38,720 nt of DNA from positions 1 through 38,720 of the forward strand of contig JAUJEA010000022.1 of NCBI GenBank assembly GCA_030442035.1, written 5' to 3'. Positions 26,328 to 35,494 of the stretch are shown here, in pieces. The DNA is from Splendidivirga corallicola. GTDB taxonomy: Bacteria > Bacteroidota > Bacteroidia > Cytophagales > Cyclobacteriaceae. The notes under the pieces were generated by a model. The model was not told where the DNA came from, did no database searches, and saw only the letters and a program-made list of their open reading frames with translations. How positions within the stretch are numbered: position 1 is the stretch's first letter; each line of letters begins with the position of its first letter. Made by a program: the position numbers and the translations under genes.

Positions 26328-26345
26328 ATTTTCTTCAATCAGATA

Positions 26346-27959
26346 TTAATAACCGGTATTTTGAGTAAGTGTTCTTTGACTTCGATCAATTTCGTTCTGT
26401 GGGATTGGCCGTAGTAGATGTATTGATGCATCAAAAGCCATATTCAGCTGGGCATGTCTGTTATGCAAATAGAGTCGCTCTTCCAGCTTACCGGTACGTT
26501 TGAGATCCATCCATCTTGCAGATTCACCTATCAGCTCTCTTGCGCTTTCATCTAAAATGAAGTCTATATCAACATCAGCGGGATCGACAATGAATTCATT
26601 TTCGAAACCTGATTTGGCCGCTCTCTGACGAATAATGGTTAACATTTCAGCGGACTTAACAGCATCTCCTGCTTTGAAATACGCTTCAGCCGCAATCAGA
26701 TAGGTTTCACCTAAGCGAAAAAGAATAGCATCTCTTCCTCCCTGGTTATCACCATAAGGAGCAGCCTGATCATCAAATTTGAAAAACAAAGGAAAATGCT
26801 GTTGCGACGTACCATCCGGCACGAACTGTTCGTCAGGGTTAAAAACTACATAGGGTTTTGCTGCCTTCTCTGCATCTGTCCAGACCGTTTTAGGGAAAAA
26901 GATGGTGGTATCTCCTTTGTTGAAACCATCTTTATCTGCTACTGCAAAAAGTACCCTAAGAAAAATAGCATCATCCCTGGAATCATTCTCATCATACAAG
27001 GTGAATACATACTCTGTAGGTGTAAGCCCTCCGCCTGCACGGCCATAAATATTACTTCTATCCATTCCGGGGTATACATCATACCCGAACTTCAGTAATT
27101 GATGCCTATTGTTTCCACCATCACTTTCAATTACATTGCCATTGTATTGCACTGCAAATATTTCTTCCGCATTGGGTTGATTGTTAACATCAACTAAATC
27201 GGTGTAGTTGGATACCAATGAATAAGGACCAGCTATTACAGCTTCTGCCAATTGGGCTGCCTCCGTAAAATCATTCGCAGAACCAAAACTTTGATAACCC
27301 CTGGCAAGATATACTTTTGCCAATAGGTGTTGTGCGGCACCTTTTGTTATCCGTCCTTGTTGGCTTGCATTGGTTGGTAAATCATTAACAGCTGCTTCCA
27401 GATCATTAATGATTTGTGTATAAACAGCAGCCTCATCCGAACGACTGAAGTCTGTAACAGCACTTCTGATTTCGTTCAAAACCAACGGCACTCCACCAAA
27501 CTGTTGTACCAGATTGAAATAGGCATAAGCTCTTAGCACCAGCATCTCAGCCAGCCCGCGAGATTTATCTGCAGCATCAATGTCCGGTATCTCATCTGCC
27601 CGAGTAATAGCAGTATTGGTAGCTTTGATGAGATGGTAGTACCTGTTCCAGTAATCGGCAACCGTACCATTGCTTGGGGTCAGATTAACATAGTCATTCA
27701 ATTCATCCTGACCAGCTATGATACCTCCTCTGGTGTATAAGTCGGTTCCTATTCCATCAAGTACATATATTCTGGTGACATCCCTCAAGGCATTATAACT
27801 GGCGGCAACTAACTGATCAAATGCTTCGGGACCGGTAAATGCATTTTTATCGGTTAAACTGGACAGGTTATCTTCTTCCAGAAAATCATCGCAAGCAGTA
27901 ACCGACAAAAAGAGCAGGGCTACCACACTGAAGTATTTATATCTATTGAAATATTTCAT
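26346..27959 (-). CDS. SusD/RagB-family glycan-binding lipoprotein
   Basis: The 537-aa surface lipoprotein has a signal ending in VTAC (MKYFNRYKYFSVVALLFLSVTAC), then the SusD start pattern DDFLEEDNLSSLTDKNAFTGPEAFDQLVAASYNALR. TPR-like helices follow (GLAEMLVLRAYAYFNLVQQFGGVPLVL), with the usual C-terminal motifs DAILFRLGETYLIAAEAYFKAGD and ELIGESARWMDLKRTGKL, and a tail in LRPIPQNEID. It binds oligosaccharide at the cell surface and caps the SusC channel encoded 12 bp upstream. The substrate is presumably the same uronate-containing glycan handled by the rest of the locus. Confidence 0.96.
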   Translation of the reverse strand: MKYFNRYKYFSVVALLFLSVTACDDFLEEDNLSSLTDKNAFTGPEAFDQLVAASYNALRDVTRIYVLDGIGTDLYTRGGIIAGQDELNDYVNLTPSNGTVADYWNRYYHLIKATNTAITRADEIPDIDAADKSRGLAEMLVLRAYAYFNLVQQFGGVPLVLNEIRSAVTDFSRSDEAAVYTQIINDLEAAVNDLPTNASQQGRITKGAAQHLLAKVYLARGYQSFGSANDFTEAAQLAEAVIAGPYSLVSNYTDLVDVNNQPNAEEIFAVQYNGNVIESDGGNNRHQLLKFGYDVYPGMDRSNIYGRAGGGLTPTEYVFTLYDENDSRDDAIFLRVLFAVADKDGFNKGDTTIFFPKTVWTDAEKAAKPYVVFNPDEQFVPDGTSQQHFPLFFKFDDQAAPYGDNQGGRDAILFRLGETYLIAAEAYFKAGDAVKSAEMLTIIRQRAAKSGFENEFIVDPADVDIDFILDESARELIGESARWMDLKRTGKLEERLYLHNRHAQLNMAFDASIHLLRPIPQNEIDRSQRTLTQNTGY

Positions 27960-27971
27960 GATCCTTTTTGA

Positions 27972-30962
27972 TTAGAATTTAACATTGATACCCGCTAAAA
28001 AGGTGCGTGACAGAAATGCAGATCCCCATGTATTTTGTTCTGCTGTTTCAGGGTCCCAGCCTTCATAGTCGGTGAAAGTGAAAGGGTTTTGGGCAGTTAA
28101 ATAAAACCTGAAACTGTTCAACCCAAATTTTTGGAGAAATTCGGTAGGGAAGTTATATCCAAGCGTAATGTATCCTACCCGCACAAATGATACATCCTGA
28201 TATCTGACAACAGATCGGTAAGGTCCTCCGTTTCCAGGTTGGTAGAACTCGTTTGAGGGATTGGTTGGAGTCCAATAATTAGTTCTCAAACCGTTGAATC
28301 TTGCCGGCCTGTTGTCCTGATCCCATGCGTGACTGCGATGGAAATAAGAACTAACTGTGGATCCCTGCCTGGTATAAGCGAATATTGTAAAATCGAAATC
28401 TTTGTAACTCAAGGTATTGGTCAATCCACCTGTCCAATCAGGCAGGTTATTTCCAATTATTGCACGATCCTGATCGTTGATCACTCCGTTATTATCCAGG
28501 TCTCTTACCCTTACCTGACCTGGCAACTGACCAAAAGATTCTGCCTCATCAGACTCATCTGTTTGCCAAATACCATCCCAGACATAGTCATATTCTATAT
28601 TGACCGGCTCCCCAATGAATAACCTGCTTCCAACATCATCCTGTCCATTTCCATTGATTTCAAGAATTTCGTTGGTATTGGTAGCAAAATTTAGCGAAGT
28701 AGACCATTTTAAAGTTCCATTATCAACAATTATTGAATTCAGGTTTACTTCCACACCTTTGTTTCTTACCGAACCAACATTTTCTATAATACTGCCAAAA
28801 CCCGAAACATTTGGTAGTTGTCTGGCAAAGATCAACCCTTCACTTTTCCGGTTGTATATATCCAACGAACCAAAAATCCGGTTGTTAAAAAATGCATAGT
28901 CCAGACCTACATTTACCTCTTTGGTAATTTCCCAGGTTAAATCAGGGTTCACCAGGGAAGTAACATTAGCAGTGGTTACCACGTCACCACCAAATACATA
29001 AAAAGAGTTTCCTATCAAAGATTGGGAAGAATAAGGAGCAACACTGTTATTGCCAGCCTCTCCGTAACTAAGTCTCAACTTAAGATCACTTATCACATTT
29101 TGATCTGCAAGAAAATCTTCGTCTCCTATGCGCCATGCAACAGCGGCAGAAGGAAAGAATTCCCATTGATTACCTTCAGCTAACTTTGAGGAAGCATCGT
29201 AACGACCTGTGACCGTGAATAAATATTTATCTTTTAGAGTGTAATTGACTCGGGCTACAAAAGCAGTTAATGTTTCCTTCTCAAATCTTGTGGAACGTTC
29301 TCTTATATCGGACCCCGCATTCAGGTTATAAAATGAAAAAGCATCTGTGGCAAAATTTCTTACTTGTAGGTCACTTCTATCAAAGCGTTGGCTCCAGATA
29401 GAAGAAATGAGACTAGCCTTTATATGGTGATCCTCATTGATGGTTTTCTCCAGATCCAATATATTATCCCAGGTGAAGGCCAATCGATTCTGGCTATCGT
29501 AAATGGCTCTTCTTCTGGAAGGTCGGCCAATAACAGCTTTGGAGAAAAGACCTCGATATTCACCATACCTTCCAAACTCTACATCCGGGGTAAATGTTGT
29601 TGTGAATTGAACGCCTTCCAAAGGCTTGATCTTGATGAAAATATTCCCAAAATACTTTAACCTTCGGGTTTCTCTGGTTACGTTGTTTTCTTCAAATAGG
29701 GGGTTGGTAATCTGGCCTTCGTTGACTGTTGGAAAGAATTGTAAATCTCCGTTTTGATCAAAAACATTCCCTGTAGGCCGCAGTCTTACCGCACTACGGA
29801 ACCCTTCCCTGCTTCCCTCATTTCGCAATTCATAAGAAGCATATCCGGTCAATCCAACTTCTACCACACTACTTAATTCTTTTGATAAACTTGTTCGTAA
29901 ATTATATCGTGTATAATCTTCACCGGGGAAAGTACCTTCATCGAAAGTTACGGCGCCTCCAATACTATATAACAGTCCATCTGATGAACCTGAAACGCTC
30001 AAAGTGTGATTGGTTTGGAACCCCTTTTGCTGAATAAGGTCCACCCAATCGACATACCTTCCATTGTTTATGTTTTCCAATTCATCCGCACCAAAAATCT
30101 GATCCAGCGGTAAACCCGGGTTTCCTATCCCCTCTGCAGCATCCTGCGCGAACTGTACGAATTCTTCACCATTAAATAAATCCGGAAAATTGTAAGCTTC
30201 ACGGAAACCAAAATAATTATCATACTGAATAGAGGTCTTACCTTTTTCACCTCTTTTAGTTGAAATGATTACCACACCATTGGCGCCTCTGGATCCGTAA
30301 ACAGCTGTAGCGGAGGCATCTTTTAAAATGTCGATCTTTTCAATATCAGCAGGATTAACCGAGGATATGTCCCCTACAAAAATTCCGTCCACCACATATA
30401 ACGGATTCCCACCGTTTCTATCCAATGAATTGAAGCCTCTGACACGTACCTGAAATCCACTACCTGGTTTATTCCCAAGACTTTTAATATCAACTCCGGG
30501 AACCTGCCCCTGAATGGCCTGAAAAGAGTTTACCTTATTGGCCTCTCTGATTTTGTCTGTATTCAAAGAGTTAATAGCCCCGGTAAGGTCACGCTTATTT
30601 ACTTCTCCATATCCAATCACAACAACTTCATCTAAAGCAGTCAAATCAGCCAGCAGTGTAATATCAATGGTGCTCCTGCTGTCCACCTTTACCTTTTCTG
30701 TCAGATATCCTACATAGCTGAATACCAGCATCGCATTTGACGGAGCGTTAAGCTTGTAGTAACCGTTCACATCTGTAACGGTACCTATGGTGGTCCCTTC
30801 AATCATAACTGATACACCAGGAAGACCTTCATTAGTATCCTCAGCTAATATTCTGCCGGATACTGACATGTCCTGTGCGAATGCACCTCCTATCAAAAGG
30901 CACTGCAAGAACATCACATAAATGAGGAATTTCCCCATCTTCATAGTAAATAAATGCTTCAT
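27972..30962 (-). CDS. SusC/RagA-family TonB-linked outer-membrane transporter
   Basis: The 996-aa protein has a signal peptide ending AFAQD and a carboxypeptidase-like regulatory domain (about 33-110: VSGRILAEDTNEGLPGVSV, GTVTDVNGYYKL). The SusC plug starts at DEVVVIGYGEVNKRDLTGAI and includes VRVRGFNSL and PLYVVDGIFVGDI, with the hallmark DILKDASATAVYGSRGANGVVIISTKRG split over two strands. A long barrel ends in NVKF. It carries out TonB-dependent import of oligosaccharides together with SusD. Met7 is an alternative start. Its upstream region (166 bp away) holds the second copy of the 33-bp operator-like block, so it is likely under the GntR regulator. Confidence 0.96.
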   Translation of the reverse strand: MKHLFTMKMGKFLIYVMFLQCLLIGGAFAQDMSVSGRILAEDTNEGLPGVSVMIEGTTIGTVTDVNGYYKLNAPSNAMLVFSYVGYLTEKVKVDSRSTIDITLLADLTALDEVVVIGYGEVNKRDLTGAINSLNTDKIREANKVNSFQAIQGQVPGVDIKSLGNKPGSGFQVRVRGFNSLDRNGGNPLYVVDGIFVGDISSVNPADIEKIDILKDASATAVYGSRGANGVVIISTKRGEKGKTSIQYDNYFGFREAYNFPDLFNGEEFVQFAQDAAEGIGNPGLPLDQIFGADELENINNGRYVDWVDLIQQKGFQTNHTLSVSGSSDGLLYSIGGAVTFDEGTFPGEDYTRYNLRTSLSKELSSVVEVGLTGYASYELRNEGSREGFRSAVRLRPTGNVFDQNGDLQFFPTVNEGQITNPLFEENNVTRETRRLKYFGNIFIKIKPLEGVQFTTTFTPDVEFGRYGEYRGLFSKAVIGRPSRRRAIYDSQNRLAFTWDNILDLEKTINEDHHIKASLISSIWSQRFDRSDLQVRNFATDAFSFYNLNAGSDIRERSTRFEKETLTAFVARVNYTLKDKYLFTVTGRYDASSKLAEGNQWEFFPSAAVAWRIGDEDFLADQNVISDLKLRLSYGEAGNNSVAPYSSQSLIGNSFYVFGGDVVTTANVTSLVNPDLTWEITKEVNVGLDYAFFNNRIFGSLDIYNRKSEGLIFARQLPNVSGFGSIIENVGSVRNKGVEVNLNSIIVDNGTLKWSTSLNFATNTNEILEINGNGQDDVGSRLFIGEPVNIEYDYVWDGIWQTDESDEAESFGQLPGQVRVRDLDNNGVINDQDRAIIGNNLPDWTGGLTNTLSYKDFDFTIFAYTRQGSTVSSYFHRSHAWDQDNRPARFNGLRTNYWTPTNPSNEFYQPGNGGPYRSVVRYQDVSFVRVGYITLGYNFPTEFLQKFGLNSFRFYLTAQNPFTFTDYEGWDPETAEQNTWGSAFLSRTFLAGINVKF

Positions 30963-31127
30963 AGTCGCATGATTTTGTTTATAAATTTTCGTCCATTATG
31001 CGGATTCTCAGATCTGATATGGTAGTTTTTTTGTTTCATCTTAAAGCTTTCAGACTTAAGTTACTACCGGAGGCTTACTGACCATGAGTCAATATTTGAG
31101 CAATTTAGTTCGTTTTTTAAATATGCT

Positions 31128-31160
31128 ATTATGTTCTACATAATTACATATTGCAATATA
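31128..31160. promoter_or_regulatory. Candidate GntR operator 2, upstream of susC
   Basis: ATTATGT (31128-31134) and ACATAAT (31138-31144) form an inverted repeat around TCT. It is followed, in the same spacing as operator 1, by ATATTGCAATAT (31148-31159). From 31137 to 31160 it is identical to 20813-20836 over 24 bases. The element lies 166 bp upstream of the susC start, and a leftward TTG 21 bases before TATATTGC again suggests a -33/-7 promoter overlapping it. Confidence 0.75.
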
Positions 31161-31571
31161 AGAAAAATTTTTACTTCAAATCAATTATTTCGGTTAACTT
31201 TTTATTTATAAAATATTAAACCGGTAATTCAGTGATTATCAAAAGATAAAATTGTCAGGACATAAACATTCGATTATTCAGCGAACTTACCGGATACAAT
31301 GGTTCTTCTTCGTATATTATTATTACCATGGTCAGACAGACTCAGTCGAAAATACTTCCGGACATCAACCAAGCCAACACTATCTTCAAATTCAGTACCT
31401 GATGGAGGTATTTACAAGTTATGCAAAATCATTATAATTAACTTGTCAGCCTGATGCATGGAATTTGCCGGAGAAAATATGAAAAGAAAACCAGGAAGCA
31501 TAACAAGAATCCAATTCTATTTTTTAACTTAGAATGGTACGCTATCCCTATCAATCCAAACCTTTGAACCA
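31161..31571. other. Intergenic between divergent susC and EndoQ-helicase genes
   Basis: About 410 bp of AT-rich sequence. A plus-strand open frame at 31252-31437 encodes a low-complexity, tyrosine- and histidine-rich peptide with no domain, so I do not call it. I see no strong hairpin or repeat beyond the operator-like block to its left. Confidence 0.5.
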
Positions 31572-34500
31572 ATGTTTTATATTGCCGATTTGCATCTTCA
31601 TTCTCATTACTCGAGAGCCACCAGCAAAGATCTCAACCTGGAAACACTTTATCAGTGGGCAAAGATTAAGGGCATAAATATTATTGGAACGGGTGATTTT
31701 ACACATCCGCTTTGGTTTAAAGAACTCAAGGAAAAACTTGAACCTGATGGATCTGGTTTTTACAAACTAAAAAATCCACCTAAGGATCCTGGCATTCCAG
31801 GTGTGACATGCAAGGATATTGATGTACGTTTTTGTTTAACTACTGAAATAAGCTCCATATACAAACACGGAGATAAAGTGAGAAAGAATCACAACTTACT
31901 TTATGCGCCTGATTTTGAAGCTGTTGCCAAGATCAATGCCAAATTGGCCACTATCGGCAACCTGGAGGCTGATGGTCGACCAATATTGGGTTTGCCATCC
32001 CGTGATCTTTTAGAAATAGGTCTTAATGTTTCCGACAAAGTGCATCTTATTCCAGCCCATGTCTGGACACCCTGGTTTTCTACCTTAGGTTCGAGAGGTG
32101 GATATGATAGTATTACAGCATGTTTTCGGGATTTATCTGATCACATCTTTGCCCTGGAAACAGGACTTTCCTCAGATCCTGAAATGAATTGGAAGCTGAG
32201 TGAGTTAGATCGCTACACACTCATATCTAATTCCGATGCCCACTCCCCGCAAAAACTTGGGCGAGAAGCCAATCTCTTTAATACCGAACGCAGTTATGAT
32301 GCATTATTCAATGCCATCAAAACCAAAAAAGGTTTTCTGGGAACCTATGAATTCTTTCCGGAAGAAGGGAAATATCATCTCGATGGACATCGTAACTGCA
32401 ATGTAGTTTTCGAACCGGATACGACTGAAAAGCACAAAGGACTTTGTCCGGTTTGTGGCCAACCTCTGACATTGGGTGTACTCCATCGTGTTGAAAAGCT
32501 GGCAGATCGTAAAGAACCACAAAAACCGGAAGGTGCTCCCGGTTTCGAATATATCATACCTTTACCTGAGGTGATCGCCGAGATCAAGGGAGTTGGTCCG
32601 AATAGCAAAAAGGTTCAGCAGGCTTTTCAGCAAACTATTTCTACCTTCGGCAATGAGTTTACACTCCTTCAGGAAACACCTATTGAAGACATTAAGCGCT
32701 ATGGAGATGACGTTCTTTCAGAAGCCATCCGGCGCATGCGTGAGCATGAGGTCAATCCTATATCAGGGTACGATGGAAACTATGGTGTAATCAGGATCTT
32801 CAACAAGGGTGAAATTGAAAAATTCTCCGGCCAGCTTCATTTTTTTAGCCATGATGCCACACAAAAAATAGAAAAACGTCAGTTAAAAGAAGTAGCATTT
32901 GAGCATAGTGTGCCTGGTGTAGGAGAGCCAAACAAATCTGCCGGTTACGGTCTTAACGCAGCACAGGAGGAAATTCAGTGTGCCGAAGGTGCCGTATTGG
33001 TCAAGGCGGGTCCGGGTACAGGTAAAACACGCACGCTGATGGAATGGATTGCTTTTTCCATTGAGGCCAGGCAGATCAAACCTTCGGAGATATTAGCGGT
33101 AACATTTACCAACAAGGCTGCTGATGAATTAAAGGAACGGCTGGCAAAGCGCCTGGGAGATTCAGTGAGAAGCATGCAGATTGGAACATTTCACTCTATT
33201 TGCTTCAATATACTTCAGGAAAGGTATCCTGATCTAAATACAGTTTATGATGAAACAAGTCGATTAACAGTGCTTCGCCTTCTCTTTAAGGATGTTGATG
33301 GAAAAGACATTAAAAGACTATCAGGAATGTTGGGGCAACATTTTGAAAATGTTGAAAAGAACAATGATGAAAATATTGCACAATACGTCGCGGCTTACCG
33401 TGATTATCTCAAGCAAAGGAATGCCATAGACCTCTCCGATATTATTAAACAGGTCATTATGCTATGGGAATCTGAGCCTCAATGGTTGGAAGTCTACCGC
33501 AAACGATATTCCTCTATTGCCATCGATGAGTTCCAGGATATCAATCCTTTGCAATATCGTTTTTTGGATCTGTTAGGGGCGAACAAAAATATACTAGCCA
33601 TTGGTGATCCGGATCAGGCCATTTATGGATTCAGGGGATCGGATGTAAAGCTATTTTTCCAGTTTGAAAAAAACTTCACAGCGAAGGTGATCTCATTGGA
33701 ACAAAACTATCGTTCAACGGATATTGTTCTGCAGGCCGCCGGTAGTCTTATCCGTCATAATACACTAAGAAGTGATTTGAATCTTTCCGGGAATAAGTTT
33801 AATGGAGAAAAAATCAAACTTTTTGCAGCCAATGATCCGGCATCTGAGGTTCACTATATAGCCAATGAAATTGAAAAATATATGGGTGGGACAGATAACC
33901 TGACCATCAATATTCCAACCGATCACCATGAGAACAGCTATGCCCTTTCCGATATAGCCATTCTTTTCAGAACCAGGGCCATTGGCAAGGAAGTGCTTAC
34001 TCATTTAAAAAAGTATGGTATCCCTACACAATACTGCGATGCTACAAGCTTGTTATCGACACCTCCGTTTTCCATTATTGGAGATATATTCAGGATTTAT
34101 CTTAATCCGAAAGATGTCGTTTCTTTTGATAGTTTATTCACAAAAGGATTAGGTTGGCCTGACAATGATGTTCTATCATTGCTCAAGATCATAGACACAT
34201 CCTCGGAAAATCTACCGGATTCTATTCATGGATTATCCGGTGAAACACAAAAATCTTTAAAGGAATGGCAAGAGCTGTATCATGCGCTACCGGAAATTTT
34301 CAAAAACAGGGGAACGGAAGGAGCAATCGAAGCAATTTTCGAACAATACATTCCGGATATTTCATTAGATGATAGCCAACTTCTGAAAAAAGATACCATC
34401 CTGACACTAGCTCGTGAATCCCAGGCAGATGTTGAGCATTTTCTTCAAAAAATGACACTAAACAATCATACAGATATTGGCCAATTGAAATCCGAAAGTG

Positions 34501-34823
34501 TAAACCTGCTTACCTTTCATGCAGCAAAGGGATTAGAGTTTCCCATTGTGTTTATTGTAGGTACAGAAGAAGGTGTTACGCCAATCAATCGTGCTGATAC
34601 TGATCTGGAAGAAGAAAGAAGATTATTCTATGTAGCTCTTACCCGGGCCCAAGAGGCTGTACAAATAACTTATACCAGAAATCGTCGGCAATATGGAAGG
34701 CTTGTTCCAAAAGCTCCATCAAGGTTTATTCAGGAAATTCCTCCAAATTTAAAAGAGAGAATTGAACCCAAGGAAAAAAAGAAAGTAGAGAAACCAGATG
34801 ATGAGCAGTTGTCATTGTTTTGA
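31572..34823 (+). CDS. Endonuclease Q-like PHP nuclease fused to a UvrD-type helicase
   Basis: The 1083-aa protein joins two DNA-repair enzymes. Residues 1-260 form a PHP domain (DLHLHSHYS at 6-14, GTGDFTHP, SNSDAHSP). Residues ~270-312 hold the EndoQ zinc region (Cys276, Cys292, Cys295, GVLHRVEKLADR). A helical segment (~325-390) follows. EndoQ nicks DNA 5' of deaminated bases. From ~458 there is a complete SF1A helicase: Walker A GPGTGKT (480-486), motif II IDEFQDIN (651-658), GDPDQAIYGFRGSD, EQNYRS, TFHAAKGLEFPIVF and VALTRAQ. The C-terminus is DDEQLSLF, a consensus beta-clamp-binding peptide. It is a single gene followed by a terminator. Nick-and-unwind repair of deaminated DNA is the inferred role. 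Confidence 0.93.
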   Translation: MFYIADLHLHSHYSRATSKDLNLETLYQWAKIKGINIIGTGDFTHPLWFKELKEKLEPDGSGFYKLKNPPKDPGIPGVTCKDIDVRFCLTTEISSIYKHGDKVRKNHNLLYAPDFEAVAKINAKLATIGNLEADGRPILGLPSRDLLEIGLNVSDKVHLIPAHVWTPWFSTLGSRGGYDSITACFRDLSDHIFALETGLSSDPEMNWKLSELDRYTLISNSDAHSPQKLGREANLFNTERSYDALFNAIKTKKGFLGTYEFFPEEGKYHLDGHRNCNVVFEPDTTEKHKGLCPVCGQPLTLGVLHRVEKLADRKEPQKPEGAPGFEYIIPLPEVIAEIKGVGPNSKKVQQAFQQTISTFGNEFTLLQETPIEDIKRYGDDVLSEAIRRMREHEVNPISGYDGNYGVIRIFNKGEIEKFSGQLHFFSHDATQKIEKRQLKEVAFEHSVPGVGEPNKSAGYGLNAAQEEIQCAEGAVLVKAGPGTGKTRTLMEWIAFSIEARQIKPSEILAVTFTNKAADELKERLAKRLGDSVRSMQIGTFHSICFNILQERYPDLNTVYDETSRLTVLRLLFKDVDGKDIKRLSGMLGQHFENVEKNNDENIAQYVAAYRDYLKQRNAIDLSDIIKQVIMLWESEPQWLEVYRKRYSSIAIDEFQDINPLQYRFLDLLGANKNILAIGDPDQAIYGFRGSDVKLFFQFEKNFTAKVISLEQNYRSTDIVLQAAGSLIRHNTLRSDLNLSGNKFNGEKIKLFAANDPASEVHYIANEIEKYMGGTDNLTINIPTDHHENSYALSDIAILFRTRAIGKEVLTHLKKYGIPTQYCDATSLLSTPPFSIIGDIFRIYLNPKDVVSFDSLFTKGLGWPDNDVLSLLKIIDTSSENLPDSIHGLSGETQKSLKEWQELYHALPEIFKNRGTEGAIEAIFEQYIPDISLDDSQLLKKDTILTLARESQADVEHFLQKMTLNNHTDIGQLKSESVNLLTFHAAKGLEFPIVFIVGTEEGVTPINRADTDLEEERRLFYVALTRAQEAVQITYTRNRRQYGRLVPKAPSRFIQEIPPNLKERIEPKEKKKVEKPDDEQLSLF

Positions 34824-34874
34824 AATTGGTATGTCATTTCGAAAAAGTCCAACAATGACTGCTGTAATAAAAAA

Positions 34875-34913
34875 CACCTATGAGACGTATCGTATCTCAT
34901 AGGTGCTTTATTT
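34875..34913. terminator. Bidirectional terminator between helicase gene and tRNA-Arg
   Basis: CACCTATGAGA (34875-34885) and TCTCATAGGTG (34895-34905) form a perfect 11-bp stem with a 9-base loop. The right side runs into TTTATTTT and the left side is preceded by an A-run, so it can end transcription from the helicase gene and from the opposing tRNA gene. Confidence 0.85.
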
Positions 34914-34918
34914 TCAAG

Positions 34919-34992
34919 TGATTCCGCAGGGACTCGAACCCCGAACCTACTGCTTAGAAGGCAGTTGCTCTATCCAGTTGAGCTACGGAACC
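34919..34992 (-). tRNA. tRNA-Arg (UCU anticodon)
   Basis: Read on the minus strand, the gene starts GGTTCCG (from 34992) and ends CGGAATC plus discriminator A (34919), giving a seven-pair acceptor stem with one G-T pair. The D-arm TAGCTCAACTGGATAGAGC, the anticodon stem-loop CTGCCTTCTAAGCAG with anticodon TCT at 34956-34958, and the T-arm GGGGTTCGAGTCCC are all canonical. The 3' CCA is not encoded. Confidence 0.97.
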
Positions 34993-35040
34993 ATCCGCTA
35001 GTAAACTAGCTATTTCATGATCCAATTCTTGGATTGTGTG

Positions 35041-35064
35041 TCGGGGTGGCAGGATTCGAACTGC
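35041..35064 (-). pseudogene. Truncated tRNA 3' fragment
   Basis: On the minus strand, 35064-35041 reads GCAGTTCGAATCCTGC then CACCCCGA. This is the T-loop (TTCGAAT), T-stem 3' side, acceptor 3' strand and discriminator base of a tRNA. The T-stem 5' side lacks one G, and no D-arm or anticodon arm precedes it, so it cannot be a working tRNA. It lies 48 bp from the intact tRNA-Arg. It may be an attachment-site remnant or a decayed gene. Confidence 0.55.
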
Positions 35065-35494
35065 TTCACCCCTATATTTTTATTAACTTCAAATTTCTTT
35101 TCAGAATCGCTCTAAAACCTCTTGTTTAAAGGGATTGCAAAGAAATAAAATAGTTTATTATTATGGAAATAATTTTTTGAAAAAACCGATTTTTTTCAAA
35201 AAACTCAGAAAATCAGGTCATAATTTCGGTAAGTGGGCTTTCCCTTTAAATTAGTTTGATTTTATAATTCGGGAGAAAAGTGAGGTTTGAATGTTAGATT
35301 GAAGTCTAGCCTGTAGTTTCACCGACAACCCAACACAAAAAAAGCCATGATCAGCAGATTTTGAGGTTTAATTTCATAATAAAAACCTTACAATACGCTG
35401 ATCATCAGCAATAATTATGATTCAAAGAGAAGCCTACCATTCATTTAATCTCATTGGGTTTCAACAAGGATCAATACACCTACCTTATTTCAGG
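35065..35494. other. Intergenic with a nested inverted repeat
   Basis: No gene is visible in this AT-rich stretch. ATGATCAGC (35347-35355) and GCTGATCAT (35397-35405) form a 9-bp inverted repeat. Its 41-base spacer contains a smaller AGGTTT / AAAACCT stem, so the whole could fold as a long hairpin. It has no T-tract typical of a terminator. Confidence 0.5.

Noticed and set aside
31252-31437. Plus-strand ORF between susC and the EndoQ-helicase gene
   Set aside because: It is a low-complexity peptide rich in Tyr, His and Gln, with no domain, no ribosome-binding context and no coding-like composition.
35041-35115. A second complete tRNA gene next to tRNA-Arg
   Set aside because: Only the T-arm and acceptor 3' strand are recognisable; the anticodon and D-arms are missing and the T-stem lacks a base.
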